From: an uncultured Bacteroides sp. | Lineage (GTDB): Bacteria > Bacteroidota > Bacteroidia > Bacteroidales > Bacteroidaceae | Assembly (NCBI GenBank): GCA_958477465.1 | Contig: CAUEFX010000008.1 | Location: 45,862-109,861, forward strand | DNA length: 64,000 nt | Direction: 5' to 3' | In this document: piece by piece, positions 27,046-37,031 of the stretch | How the letters are laid out: the number at the start of each line of letters is the position of its first letter | Position numbering within the stretch: position 1 is the first letter of the stretch | Program-made: the position numbers and the translations under genes | The notes under the pieces: generated by a model | What the model was told of the DNA's origin: nothing | Database searches by the model: none | Seen by the model: only the letters and a program-made list of their open reading frames with translations

Positions 27046-28344
27046 ATGAGAGTAAATATGAAAACACTATTCGTTTTGGGAATCGCGTTCGTGATTTGTG
27101 AAAGTTGTACGGAAAACAATATCAGCAAAATCACATTAAACAATCCAGTAAATGCTGATCGGAAAGATGAAACCTGTACGATCAAACGGGCGGATTTATG
27201 CCCGGAAAATGAAACATTCGTTCCTGTGCTAAAAAAACAGAACGGGGAATATATCCCCTCTCAATTAGATGATCTGGACGGAGACGGGCAATGGGACGAG
27301 CTGGCTTTTGTATATGATATCAATAAGAAAGAAAAACTCGAACTGAAAATAGAATGGATAGCTCCAACAGACTATCCGGATTTTCCGAAACGCACTAATG
27401 TACATTATGGTAAAATGAAACGCCCGGGCATGATAGAAGAGCTGAAAACAGACATGCACGGTAAAGAGAATCTGGCACGTGGAGGAGATCAAGATCACCC
27501 ATACCCGTATCAGACGGACGGTCCGTCATGGGAAAATGATAAAATGGGATTCCGACACTACTTTGACGGACGAAACTGTAGAGATGTATTTGGCAAAAGA
27601 ATCCCGGACCTCGTACTCGATACCGTAGGTATACGTTCTGATGGTACTCCCGGTGACACATACCATGTACTTCGGGCTTGGGGAAGAGACATTATGAGCG
27701 CAGCAAACTCTTTCGGGCTCGGAGGCATAGCCGTACAACTGCCAGACACTCTGCTACGCATGGGAGTCAATATAGAGGAAACCACAGACATTATAGATTC
27801 AACGCGCTATACACTTGTTTGTAAGGGTCCGGTACGTTCGATTTTCAAATTAGATTTTTACGGATGGCAGGTGGGTGATTCCAAAGTCGATGTACACGAA
27901 ACGATGACCATCTGGGCCGGGAAATACGGTTATGAAAATGAAATAACGACTTCCCCCCTACCCGAAAACGCTGTGTTAGTAACCGGAATCGTCGGGAATT
28001 TTAACGATATGCCGCAACGGTTGGAGACTTACGAGCAAAAAGCTGTGTCTATGAGTACACATGACAAGCAGACTTATAATAAAGAATGGTACATGGGGAT
28101 GAGTCTTATCATGCCGATGGACAATTATTCTGAGGTATTTAATACCCCCGACAAAGGTTCTGATATTCTAAAAACATGGTGTGTAAAAATGAAGCCCGAC
28201 AGAGAAGGAAAATACCGGTTCAATGCCTACGCTGCATGGGAATTAGCTGATGAACATTTTAAGGAGAGGGATTATTATATGAATATGATCGATGAATACG
28301 CCCGAAATATCGTAAATCCCATTATTGTAGAAATATCAAAATAA
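27046..28344 (+). CDS. DUF4861-family protein linked to the glycan locus
   Basis: A 432-residue exported protein; the N-terminus MKTLFVLGIAFVICESC is a signal sequence with only a poor lipobox. The body matches what I know of DUF4861 proteins: SQLDDLDGDGQWDELAFVYD near residue 70, then GPSWENDKMGFRHYFDGRN and GIRSDGTPGDTYHVLRAWG. These proteins recur in Bacteroidetes loci for uronic-acid polysaccharides. From memory, a relative in an ulvan locus was reported to be an oligosaccharide dehydratase, which I cannot verify. It is divergent from the sensor gene across 260 bp and probably part of the same regulon. Two starts (27046 or 27058) are possible. It ends before a strong convergent terminator. 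Confidence 0.8.
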   Translation: MRVNMKTLFVLGIAFVICESCTENNISKITLNNPVNADRKDETCTIKRADLCPENETFVPVLKKQNGEYIPSQLDDLDGDGQWDELAFVYDINKKEKLELKIEWIAPTDYPDFPKRTNVHYGKMKRPGMIEELKTDMHGKENLARGGDQDHPYPYQTDGPSWENDKMGFRHYFDGRNCRDVFGKRIPDLVLDTVGIRSDGTPGDTYHVLRAWGRDIMSAANSFGLGGIAVQLPDTLLRMGVNIEETTDIIDSTRYTLVCKGPVRSIFKLDFYGWQVGDSKVDVHETMTIWAGKYGYENEITTSPLPENAVLVTGIVGNFNDMPQRLETYEQKAVSMSTHDKQTYNKEWYMGMSLIMPMDNYSEVFNTPDKGSDILKTWCVKMKPDREGKYRFNAYAAWELADEHFKERDYYMNMIDEYARNIVNPIIVEISK

Positions 28345-28403
28345 TCTTCTGGTAATCAGATTGTTTTCAGAGCCAAAGAGAAAAAATCTCTTATTTACAG
28401 AAC

Positions 28404-28436
28404 CACCCCTGCTACAGGCTATCTGTGGCAGGGGTG
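28404..28436. terminator. Convergent hairpin terminator (family member 2)
   Basis: The 14-bp stem CACCCCTGCTACAG/CTGTGGCAGGGGTG (one T-G pair) has a 5-base loop, followed by ATTT. It separates DUF4861 from mutB. Confidence 0.8.
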
Positions 28437-28488
28437 ATTTCTATGTTCCAAGTGTCTTAACACTCCTTATTTATACTCACTATTTACT

Positions 28489-30636
28489 TTATTCCTCATC
28501 CATCAAAATTTCCAAAATCTGGCAAGCCGCCTTGGCAACTGGAGTACCCGGACCAAAGATAGCAGCCACTCCTGCCTTATAGAGGAAATCGTAATCCTGA
28601 GCCGGAATAACACCGCCGGCAATCACTACAATATCCTCGCGTCCCAGTTTCTTCAACTCTTCAATGATCTGTGGAATCAACGTTTTGTGTCCGGCAGCCA
28701 ATGACGAAACACCGACTGCATGCACATCATTCTCAACGGCTTCACGGGCTGCTTCGGCCGGAGTCTGGAACAACGGTCCCATATCCACATCGAAACCACA
28801 GTCTGCATAACCGGTTGCTACCACCTTGGCACCACGGTCGTGTCCGTCCTGCCCCATTTTTGCAATCATAATACGAGGTTGACGCCCCTCTTTCTTTGCA
28901 AACTTCTCAGTGAGTTCACAAGCACGCTTGAAATCACTATCGTTTTTACTTTCTGATGAATACACGCCTGATATAGTTCTGATTACTGCTTTATAACGTC
29001 CTACTACTTTCTCGCAAGCATAAGAGATCTCTCCCAATGTGGCACGTACGCGGGCGGCTTCTACTGCCAGCTCGAGCAAGTTGCCCTCTTTGGTTTCCAC
29101 ACATTTGGTAATAGCGGCAAGCGCTTTATCAACCTCTGCCTGGTTCCGGCCTTCTTTCAGCCGTTTCAGATTCTCAATCTGCTCGGTACGAACGGCCGTA
29201 TTGTCGATTTCCAGAATATCGATCGGTGCTTCTTTCTCCAGACGGTACTTGTTTACACCCACAATTGTCTGCGAACCGGAGTCGATACGGGCCTGCGTAC
29301 GGGCAGCCGCTTCTTCGATACGCATCTTAGGAATACCGGTTTCGATGGCCTTTGCCATACCACCCAGTTTCTCAATCTCCTGAATATGCTCCCAAGCACT
29401 GTGGGCCAGCTCGTTCGTCAGCGTCTCCACATAATAAGAACCTCCCCAAGGGTCAACGTTCTTGCAAACATACGTCTCTTCCTGAATATAAATCTGGGTA
29501 TTACGGGCAATACGCGCTGAAAAGTCTGTCGGCAAAGCGATGGCCTCGTCAAGCGCATTCGTATGCAAGGACTGAGTATGCCCCAATGCGGCAGCCATTG
29601 CTTCGATACAAGTACGTCCTACGTTATTAAACGGGTCCTGTTCCGTCAGCGACCAGCCGGATGTCTGAGAGTGAGTACGCAAAGCCAATGACTTCGGATT
29701 TTTCGGATTGAACAGTTTCACGATCTTGGCCCATAGCATACGGGCAGCACGCATTTTGGCTATTTCCATAAAGTGATTGGTACCGATGGCCCAGAAGAAA
29801 GAAAGACGCGGAGCAAAAGCATCGATGTCGATTCCGGCAGCTACCCCCGCACGAAGATATTCCAGACCGTCGGCCAAAGTATAGGCCAACTCGATATCCG
29901 CTGTGGCACCGGCTTCCTGCATGTGATAACCGGATATGGAAATAGAGTTGAACTTCGGCATCTTCTGCGAAGTATACTCAAAAATATCAGAGATAATCTT
30001 CATGGAGAATGCAGGCGGATAAATATACGTATTACGCACCATGAACTCCTTCAGAATGTCATTCTGAATAGTTCCTGCCATCTCTTCCAGTTTGGCACCC
30101 TGTTCGAGTCCCGCATTGATATAGAAAGCAAGCACCGGCAGTACAGCACCGTTCATGGTCATGGATACTGACATCTTGTTCAAAGGGATGCCATCGAACA
30201 GCACTTTCATATTCTCAAGTGAACAGATGGACACACCGGCTTTGCCGACATCACCCACTACCCGTTCGTGATCGGGGTCATAGCCACGGTGAGTAGCCAA
30301 GTCGAATGCCACAGACAAACCTTTCTGTCCGGAAGCTAAGTTGCGACGGTAGAAAGCGTTCGATTCCTCGGCAGTAGAGAATCCGGCATACTGGCGGATG
30401 GTCCAGGGACGCAGCGTATACATCACCGAATATGGACCGCGCAAATAAGGAGGAATACCGGCCGCATAGTCCAGATGTTCCATTCCTTCCAGATCTTCTT
30501 TTGTATAAACAGGCTTCACGCAGATATGTTCCGGAGTCTTCCAGTTGGCTTCGATTCCGTTTGCCTTTTGCCATTCAGCACCATTGGCGGGCTGAAATGC
30601 TGCGTATATATCTAAATTTTTGAAATCTTTTCTCAT
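28489..30636 (-). CDS. mutB: Methylmalonyl-CoA mutase large (catalytic) subunit
   Basis: A 715-residue adenosylcobalamin enzyme interconverting succinyl-CoA and (R)-methylmalonyl-CoA, the step leading to propionate in Bacteroides fermentation. The N-terminal TIM barrel includes [28 protein letters not shown] (CoA-binding side) and [22 protein letters not shown]. The C-terminal B12 domain carries the DxHxxG motif in [12 protein letters not shown], with His599 as the lower cobalt ligand, plus the downstream [15 protein letters not shown] and GGVIPAQDY blocks. It lies 42 bp after mutA, forming a two-gene operon. No epimerase or decarboxylase gene is in the window. Length is as expected. Confidence 0.97.
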   Translation of the reverse strand: MRKDFKNLDIYAAFQPANGAEWQKANGIEANWKTPEHICVKPVYTKEDLEGMEHLDYAAGIPPYLRGPYSVMYTLRPWTIRQYAGFSTAEESNAFYRRNLASGQKGLSVAFDLATHRGYDPDHERVVGDVGKAGVSICSLENMKVLFDGIPLNKMSVSMTMNGAVLPVLAFYINAGLEQGAKLEEMAGTIQNDILKEFMVRNTYIYPPAFSMKIISDIFEYTSQKMPKFNSISISGYHMQEAGATADIELAYTLADGLEYLRAGVAAGIDIDAFAPRLSFFWAIGTNHFMEIAKMRAARMLWAKIVKLFNPKNPKSLALRTHSQTSGWSLTEQDPFNNVGRTCIEAMAAALGHTQSLHTNALDEAIALPTDFSARIARNTQIYIQEETYVCKNVDPWGGSYYVETLTNELAHSAWEHIQEIEKLGGMAKAIETGIPKMRIEEAAARTQARIDSGSQTIVGVNKYRLEKEAPIDILEIDNTAVRTEQIENLKRLKEGRNQAEVDKALAAITKCVETKEGNLLELAVEAARVRATLGEISYACEKVVGRYKAVIRTISGVYSSESKNDSDFKRACELTEKFAKKEGRQPRIMIAKMGQDGHDRGAKVVATGYADCGFDVDMGPLFQTPAEAAREAVENDVHAVGVSSLAAGHKTLIPQIIEELKKLGREDIVVIAGGVIPAQDYDFLYKAGVAAIFGPGTPVAKAACQILEILMDEE

Positions 30637-30678
30637 GTTGTTTTTTACGATTTGGCGATTTACGATTCAGGATTGAAA

Positions 30679-32577
30679 TCACTTTAGCAATTTGGCATTA
30701 AACTCCTTCAAAGTATCAAGCACATTGACACGTACGTGGATGAAATTCTCGATACCGGCTGCTTTCAATTCGTCCATGCAGGCAGGAGCACCGGCAACTA
30801 TAAACATTGCACGGCCATTCACCGCCTTAAATGCAGGAACAGCATATTCGGCATATTCATCGTCGCTGGAACAAAGCACTACGATGTCGGCCTTGGCAGC
30901 CATGGCTGCCTCCACACCCTCTTCGACGGTCTTGAAGCCCAAATTATCGACTACTTCATATCCGGCACAAGCCAGGAAGTTGCATGAATACTGCGCACGT
31001 GCCTGACGCATAGCCAGATTGCCGATAGTCAACATGAACGCCTTCGGGCGTTTGCCGGACGCTTCAGTCTCCAGACGCAATGCTTCGAATTCGCTGGCGG
31101 CACGGTCAAAGTTTAAGGTAACGACCTCTTTCTCACATGTATGGTGTCCGCCGCAACAGCCGTTTGCCTCTACCGGCCTTTTATCGCCCGCTTTCTCATT
31201 AAAATTCGGATATTGGTTGGTTCCCAACAGTATTTCACGGCGCTGGGCTACCGCTTTGTGACGGTTTTTGTTACTTTCGTTTACAGCAGCCTGCACGGTA
31301 CCGGCCTTCAGGGCTGCATAGAAACCGCCCTCTTCTTCAACGGCCAGGAAAAGCTCCCACGCTTGTTTGGCGATGGATACCGTCAGATTCTCAATATAAT
31401 ATGAACCGGCAGCCGGGTCCACCACTTTGTCAAAATGTGATTCTTCTTTCAACAATAACTGCTGATTACGTGCCAGACGTTCAGAGAACTCATCCGGTGT
31501 TTCATAAGCTTTGTCAAACGGCACTACGGTCATCGAATCGACTCCTCCCAAAGCGGCACTCATGGCCTCGGTCTGTGTACGCAATAAATTAACATGGGCA
31601 TCAAACAGGGTCAGATTAAACGTGGACGTTTCCGCATGGATTCTCATCTTCGCGGCACAACGGCATTCTCCGTTCGGACCTTTGTTTTCACAGTCGCGCA
31701 AGCATTCGGGCTGGTAAGATGCTACGATATTTGCCCACAGCATACGGGCAGCACGAAATTTGGCAATTTCAAGGAAGTAGTTGGAACTGATACCGAAATT
31801 AAATTTTATCTTCTTCGCTACCAGGGCGGCAGGCAATCCGGCTTCAGTCAGCTGATTCATGTATTCATTTCCCCAGGCAAGCGCATAGCCCAGTTCCTGA
31901 GAGATATAAGCACCGGCATTGTTCAATGAAAGCGCATTTACATTCAACACCCGGTAGAGAGGCAGCGGCTGAACCGCTTCGAGCAACGCTTTTGCCGTCT
32001 GAACCATGTCTCCCTTTTCCTTTCCACGGGAGAGCATCTTATCAAAATAATCAAAATTGATAGAGCCTTGCAGTTTCTTTACATCATAATCCTTCTTTTG
32101 GAAATAAGCCACCAGAAGATTTGCCAGTTCCACCACATGGCCTTGACAGGTAGAGAAATTGAGTTCTATACACTCCGCACAGATATCATTCAGTAAAGTT
32201 TCGATATACCCTGCATTGAGTTCTTTTGCTTTCACATGGAAAGAGAGAGAGTCGATTCCCTTGTTCAGTATATCCAACGCTTTGGCATTCGCCTCTTTCG
32301 GAGACTCCACTTCAATTTCCTGACGGACGAACCATTCGTTATTGTTCTTTTTGGTTCCTCTCAGATAAGGAAATTCTCCGGGAAGCGCATCGGTTGTTTT
32401 CAGTCCTTCAAGGTCCTCCATCCGATAGAAAGGTTTCACCTTGAATCCTTCGTTCGTCTTCCAAACGAGTTTCTTCTCAAAATCAGCGCCTTTGAGGTCG
32501 GCTGTCACTTTCTCCATCCACTGTTCTGTAGATACCGGAGGAAAATCCGAGAAGAGTTTTTCTTTACTGTCTGCCAT
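30679..32577 (-). CDS. mutA: Methylmalonyl-CoA mutase small subunit
   Basis: A 632-residue partner of MutB that makes a heterodimer. It shares the barrel fold but has lost B12 binding: the region equivalent to DxHxxG reads LTIGNLAMRQARAQ. Two Cys-rich stretches stand out: CLRDCENKGPNGECRC at about residues 290-305 and GCCGGHHTC at about 470-480, in what should be a loop between barrel and C-terminal domain. I do not remember these in the classical Propionibacterium subunit. A -7 element (TATCTTTG, minus strand, 32653-32660) lies about 75 bp upstream of the start, giving one promoter for both genes. Confidence 0.96.
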   Translation of the reverse strand: MADSKEKLFSDFPPVSTEQWMEKVTADLKGADFEKKLVWKTNEGFKVKPFYRMEDLEGLKTTDALPGEFPYLRGTKKNNNEWFVRQEIEVESPKEANAKALDILNKGIDSLSFHVKAKELNAGYIETLLNDICAECIELNFSTCQGHVVELANLLVAYFQKKDYDVKKLQGSINFDYFDKMLSRGKEKGDMVQTAKALLEAVQPLPLYRVLNVNALSLNNAGAYISQELGYALAWGNEYMNQLTEAGLPAALVAKKIKFNFGISSNYFLEIAKFRAARMLWANIVASYQPECLRDCENKGPNGECRCAAKMRIHAETSTFNLTLFDAHVNLLRTQTEAMSAALGGVDSMTVVPFDKAYETPDEFSERLARNQQLLLKEESHFDKVVDPAAGSYYIENLTVSIAKQAWELFLAVEEEGGFYAALKAGTVQAAVNESNKNRHKAVAQRREILLGTNQYPNFNEKAGDKRPVEANGCCGGHHTCEKEVVTLNFDRAASEFEALRLETEASGKRPKAFMLTIGNLAMRQARAQYSCNFLACAGYEVVDNLGFKTVEEGVEAAMAAKADIVVLCSSDDEYAEYAVPAFKAVNGRAMFIVAGAPACMDELKAAGIENFIHVRVNVLDTLKEFNAKLLK

Positions 32578-32759
32578 AGTTTATTACAATTTAAAACAAG
32601 ATTAGTATTATCTTTATCTTAAGAATCTTTCCAAGTGTTGTTTTCAGATAGACAAAGATATTAAAATAGTTCTAATGAGGTACTCTTTTTAGAGAAAATT
32701 CGCAAAGGGAAGTAGCAGGATGTCATCAATCATTCAAAAAAAAGAAAAGAGAGAAAATA

Positions 32760-32791
32760 TTTGATTACCTCCGCTGTTATGACTAATTTTG
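32760..32791 (+). promoter_or_regulatory. Bacteroides-type promoter of the AspT-like gene
   Basis: TTTG at 32760-32763, 20-base spacing, and TAATTTTG at 32784-32791. It matches both consensus boxes and would start transcription about 20 bases before the ATG. Confidence 0.75.
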
Positions 32792-32816
32792 CCGCAATTT
32801 TAATAAAAAAACTACT

Positions 32817-34484
32817 ATGGATTGGATACAAAATTTATTGTGGGATTCCAGTTCTGTGGCACACATCGTCTTTCTTTACGCTTTTGTGATAGCCGCTGGA
32901 GTACTCTTGGGTAAGATTAAAATCTTCGGAGTGTCATTGGGAGTCACCTTTGTTCTGTTTACCGGTATCCTGATGGGACATTTCGGATTTACCGGCGACA
33001 CACACATTCTGCATTTCATCCGTGAGTTCGGATTGATCTTGTTCGTGTTCTGCATCGGCCTTCAGGTGGGGCCCAGTTTCTTCTCTTCGTTCAAGAAAGG
33101 AGGTATGACTCTTAATCTGCTCGCCGTAGGAATTGTAGTATTGAACATCGCCGTAGCACTGAGCATCTATTTTATTGCCAACGGACGTGTTGATCTGCCG
33201 ATGATGGTAGGTATCCTGTATGGTGCCGTTACCAATACACCGGGACTCGGTGCCGCTCAGGAAGCACTGACACAACTCAGCTACAATGGCCCACAAATTG
33301 CATTGGGATACGCATGCGCCTATCCGTTAGGTGTAGTCGGCATTATCGGTTCTATCATTGCCATCCGTTACATTTTCCGTGTCAATCTGGCCAAAGAGGA
33401 AGAAGAACTCCAAGACCAGGATGCAGAACATCTGAAGCACAAACCGCATTTGATGAGTCTCGAAGTACGCAATGAATCGATCAGCGGTAAAACGCTGGTT
33501 CAAGTGAAAGATTTTCTCGGACGCTCTTTTGTCTGTTCGCGTATCCGCCACGAAGGCCATGTCAACATCCCCAGCCATGATACTCTCTTTCATATAGGCG
33601 ACCAGGTATTCATCGTCTGTTCGGAAGAAGATGCGGAAGCCATTACCGCTTTTATAGGAAAAGAAGTACAAGTGGACTGGGAGAAACAGGATATGCCGAT
33701 GGTATCACGCCGTATCTTGATCACCAAATCGGAAATTAACGGAAAGAAGTTGGGAGATATGCACTTCCGCGGTATGTACGGTGTTAATGTCACCCGTGTC
33801 AACCGTTCGGGAATGGACCTGTTTGCCGACCCGCACCTGACCCTGCAAGTGGGCGACCGGGTGATGGTAGTAGGACAGCAGGATGCGGTAGAACGTGTTG
33901 CCAACGTGCTGGGTAATTCTCTGAAGCGTCTCGACCATCCGAATATCATTACAATCTTTGTCGGTATATTTTTAGGAATCCTTTTGGGTAGTTTGCCCAT
34001 TGCGTTCCCCGGCATGCCTACTCCGGTCAAGCTGGGTCTGGCAGGCGGTCCGCTGGTGGTAGCCATCCTGATAGGACGTTTCGGATATAAGCTCCACTTG
34101 GTCACTTATACAACGATGAGTGCCAATCTGATGTTGCGTGAAATAGGAATCGTACTGTTTCTTGCGAGTGTCGGTATCGAGGCGGGAGCAAACTTCGTAC
34201 ACACGGTGGTCGAAGGAGACGGTTTGCTGTACGTAGGTTATGGCTTCCTCATCACAGTTATCCCATTATTGATTATCGGTGCAATTGCACGCCTATATTA
34301 TAAGGTGAACTATTTTACCCTGATGGGACTCATTGCCGGTAGTAATACCGATCCCCCTGCATTGGCTTACTCTACTCAGGCTTCAAACAATGACGCACCG
34401 GCCGTAGGATACTCAACGGTATATCCGCTGACAATGTTCTTGCGTATTCTGGCAGGGCAAATGATATTGCTTCTAATGATGTAG
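32817..34484 (+). CDS. AspT/YidE-type membrane transporter with two TrkA-C domains
   Basis: A 555-residue inner-membrane protein of the aspartate:alanine exchanger family. Each half has about five membrane helices (residues about 15-190 and 390-550), and the two are joined by a soluble pair of RCK/TrkA-C domains (about 215-290 and 300-375, [17 protein letters not shown] and [20 protein letters not shown]). The duplicated signatures [16 protein letters not shown] and [14 protein letters not shown] are the paired re-entrant motifs of the family. The substrate is not readable; relatives exchange C4 acids or amino acids. It has its own promoter and ends at a convergent terminator with pgi. Confidence 0.9.
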   Translation: MDWIQNLLWDSSSVAHIVFLYAFVIAAGVLLGKIKIFGVSLGVTFVLFTGILMGHFGFTGDTHILHFIREFGLILFVFCIGLQVGPSFFSSFKKGGMTLNLLAVGIVVLNIAVALSIYFIANGRVDLPMMVGILYGAVTNTPGLGAAQEALTQLSYNGPQIALGYACAYPLGVVGIIGSIIAIRYIFRVNLAKEEEELQDQDAEHLKHKPHLMSLEVRNESISGKTLVQVKDFLGRSFVCSRIRHEGHVNIPSHDTLFHIGDQVFIVCSEEDAEAITAFIGKEVQVDWEKQDMPMVSRRILITKSEINGKKLGDMHFRGMYGVNVTRVNRSGMDLFADPHLTLQVGDRVMVVGQQDAVERVANVLGNSLKRLDHPNIITIFVGIFLGILLGSLPIAFPGMPTPVKLGLAGGPLVVAILIGRFGYKLHLVTYTTMSANLMLREIGIVLFLASVGIEAGANFVHTVVEGDGLLYVGYGFLITVIPLLIIGAIARLYYKVNYFTLMGLIAGSNTDPPALAYSTQASNNDAPAVGYSTVYPLTMFLRILAGQMILLLMM

Positions 34485-34516
34485 CCTGCCACGCCTACAT
34501 TCATTCCTTATAAAAT

Positions 34517-34556
34517 AAGAGCGTACACTTTGAAACGATTCAAGATGTACGCTCTT
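34517..34556. terminator. Convergent hairpin terminator
   Basis: The 11-bp stem AAGAGCGTACA/TGTACGCTCTT has an inner 5-bp TTGAA/TTCAA helix, followed by T-rich sequence on the plus side and A-rich on the other. It separates the transporter from pgi. Confidence 0.8.
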
Positions 34557-34589
34557 CTTATTTATTATAGTTTTCTATTTTACTTCCGC

Positions 34590-35927
34590 TTACAGTTTGG
34601 CCAATATTGCCTTTGACTCTTCTTCGTATCCCGGCTTGTTGAGCAAAGCAAACATATTCTTTTTGTATGCTTCCACGCCCGGTTGGTTGAACGGATTGAC
34701 ACCCAGCAGATAACCGCTGATGCCACAGGCTTTTTCAAAGAAATAAAGCAGACCGCCAATGTAATATTCGCTCAGTTCGGGAAGAACAATACGCATATTA
34801 GGTACGCCACCATCCACATGGGCCAGTTGAGTTCCCAATTCTGCCATCTTGTTGACTTCGTCCACACGTTTGCCTGCCAAGAAGTTTAATCCATCCAAGT
34901 TGGCTTCATCCGAAGGTACTTCCAATTTATGATTTACCTTTTCTACAGAGATTACGGTTTCAAAAATCGTACGTTCGCCTTCTTGAATCCACTGTCCCAT
35001 AGAATGCAGGTCGGTAGAGAAATCCACAGCAGCCGGGAATATACCTTTGTTGTCTTTTCCTTCGGATTCTCCATATAGCTGCTTCCACCATTCACTTACA
35101 TAATGCAGTTTCGGGTTGAAGTTCACCAGAATCTCGATTTTCTTGCCCGTTTTGTACAGTTCGTTGCGTGTGGCAGCATAAATGGCTGCGGGGTTTTCAG
35201 CAAAAGGTACATCTGCACCGCAAGCTTTTTCCATATCGGCTGCACCGGCAACCAGTTTTTCAATATCGAATCCGGCCACTGCGATGGGCAATAAGCCTAC
35301 CGGAGTAAGTACGGAGAAACGGCCTCCCACATTGTCGGGGATAATAAATGATTTGTATCCTTCTTTGTCGGCAGTAACACGTGCTGCACCTTTCCGGGCA
35401 TCAGTTACAGCAACGATCACTTTCTTGGCCATATCCTTGCCGCGTTGATTTTCACACTGTTTCTTCAACAGACGGAATGCAAGGGCAGTCTCGGTAGTAG
35501 TTCCGGATTTGGAAATATTGATAACACCGAACTTCTTATCTTTCAGATACTCGGTGAGCTCATACAGATAATCTTCGCCAATATTATGTCCGGCATAAAT
35601 GATAACCGGTGCTGTCTTTTTATCTTGCAGCCAAACGAAACTGTTTGATAAAGCTTCAATCACTGCACGTGCACCCAGATAACTTCCACCGATACCGGCC
35701 ACGATAACTACTTCACAGTTATCACGAAGAACTTGCGCAGTGGCCTTAAGGTCGGCCAGATGCTCCGGAGTGATAGAAGAAGGCAAATGCAGCCATCCCA
35801 GAAAATCGTTCCCTTTGCCGGTACCATTTTCCAACGCTTCCTGCGCTGCTTTCACTTGAGCTTCGTAAGCGAAAACCGTTTCTTTTGAGATGAATCCCAA
35901 CGTTTTTTCAATGTTCAAACTAATCAT
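34590..35927 (-). CDS. pgi: Glucose-6-phosphate isomerase
   Basis: A 445-residue glycolytic enzyme interconverting glucose-6-phosphate and fructose-6-phosphate. The phosphate-binding segments [15 protein letters not shown] and [16 protein letters not shown] are intact, as is the active-site glutamate region [16 protein letters not shown]. Length is that of the shorter bacterial form rather than the 550-residue E. coli type. It follows gpsA by 18 bp and is the last gene of lysS-gpsA-pgi. A strong hairpin lies between lysS and gpsA, so gpsA-pgi may also be transcribed separately. Confidence 0.97.
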   Translation of the reverse strand: MISLNIEKTLGFISKETVFAYEAQVKAAQEALENGTGKGNDFLGWLHLPSSITPEHLADLKATAQVLRDNCEVVIVAGIGGSYLGARAVIEALSNSFVWLQDKKTAPVIIYAGHNIGEDYLYELTEYLKDKKFGVINISKSGTTTETALAFRLLKKQCENQRGKDMAKKVIVAVTDARKGAARVTADKEGYKSFIIPDNVGGRFSVLTPVGLLPIAVAGFDIEKLVAGAADMEKACGADVPFAENPAAIYAATRNELYKTGKKIEILVNFNPKLHYVSEWWKQLYGESEGKDNKGIFPAAVDFSTDLHSMGQWIQEGERTIFETVISVEKVNHKLEVPSDEANLDGLNFLAGKRVDEVNKMAELGTQLAHVDGGVPNMRIVLPELSEYYIGGLLYFFEKACGISGYLLGVNPFNQPGVEAYKKNMFALLNKPGYEEESKAILAKL

Positions 35928-35945
35928 AATATATAAGTTTTTAAT

Positions 35946-36941
35946 TCATCTGAATGAATCAGTGAGTAATTTTATTTCGATCATCGGCGATATGCGTTCA
36001 TACAGGATGTTGTAAACGGCATCGAGTATCGGCATATTAACATGGTAATGCTTGTTGATCTCTTTGATGCATTTTGTACCATAATATCCTTCCGCGATCA
36101 TTTCCATCTCTATTTGTGCGCTTTTTACCGAATATCCTTTACCGATCATGGTACCGAATGTACGATTCCTACTGAAGTTGGAATATCCGGTTACCAACAG
36201 GTCTCCCAAATAAACAGACTCATCTACGTTTCTGTTCAAGGGATGTACGGTATCCAGAAAACGTCTCATCTCCTGTATTGCGTTGGAGATGAGTACAGCC
36301 TGAAAGTTATCGCCATATTTCAAGCCGCTGCAAATGCCGGCGGCAATGGCATATACGTTTTTCAAGACAGAACTGTATTCAATGCCTACTACATCATCGC
36401 TGACGGAAGTCTTTATAAAGCTGCTTCCCAATCTGCGGGCGAAAAGGCGGGCTTTGTCCTTGTCGGGACAAGCGATGGTGAGGTATGACAGGCGTTCCAA
36501 GGCTACTTCTTCTGCGTGACAAGGACCTGCCAACACGGCAATGTTCTCGGGAGGTACGCCATATTCTTTGGTGAAATATTCTGATACAATAAGATTGTCA
36601 TCGGGTACAATTCCCTTGATGGCGGTAATAATGAATTTGTCTCGTATGCGTGTCTTTAGCTTTTTAAGATGAGCCTTCAAGTAAGGAGAAGGGGTGACGA
36701 AGACGAGCATATCCGACTCCTTTACGATGTCATTGATATTCGAGCTGAAGTTGATACGCTTTATGTCGAATTTTACACCTGTGAGGTAAGCCGGGTTGTG
36801 TCCTAAACGTTTGAAGTCGGCTATACGATCGTCACGACGCATATACCAATTGATGGACTCCTCTTGTGCAAGGAACATTTTGGCAATGGCTGTGGCCCAA
36901 CTTCCGCCGCCCATTATCGCTATCTTACCGGGTAGTTTCAT
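35946..36941 (-). CDS. gpsA: NAD(P)H-dependent glycerol-3-phosphate dehydrogenase
   Basis: A 331-residue enzyme reducing dihydroxyacetone phosphate to sn-glycerol-3-phosphate for phospholipid synthesis. The Rossmann motif GGGSWATAIAKM is at residues 11-22. Family segments FVTPSPYLKAHLKK, GPCHAEEVALER and the catalytic-lysine region SSVLKNVYAIAAGI are present. It sits between lysS and pgi. Length is normal. Confidence 0.96.
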   Translation of the reverse strand: MKLPGKIAIMGGGSWATAIAKMFLAQEESINWYMRRDDRIADFKRLGHNPAYLTGVKFDIKRINFSSNINDIVKESDMLVFVTPSPYLKAHLKKLKTRIRDKFIITAIKGIVPDDNLIVSEYFTKEYGVPPENIAVLAGPCHAEEVALERLSYLTIACPDKDKARLFARRLGSSFIKTSVSDDVVGIEYSSVLKNVYAIAAGICSGLKYGDNFQAVLISNAIQEMRRFLDTVHPLNRNVDESVYLGDLLVTGYSNFSRNRTFGTMIGKGYSVKSAQIEMEMIAEGYYGTKCIKEINKHYHVNMPILDAVYNILYERISPMIEIKLLTDSFR

Positions 36942-36962
36942 ATATATGAAATTAAAGATTAA

Positions 36963-37024
36963 AAATTAAAAATTAAAGGGGAGAAAGCGAGAACCGCTTC
37001 TCCCAACCCTTTAATTTTTAATTT
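36963..37024. terminator. Long A/T-armed hairpin between lysS and gpsA
   Basis: An 18-bp outer stem, AAATTAAAAATTAAAGGG (36963-36980) with CCCTTTAATTTTTAATTT (37007-37024), encloses an inner GAGAA-GCG/CGCTTCTC helix with one bulged A. With A/T on both flanks it can act in either direction. Inside the otherwise collinear lysS-gpsA-pgi run it may be an intergenic terminator or a processing/stability element. Confidence 0.65.
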
Positions 37025-37031
37025 CTCTTTT

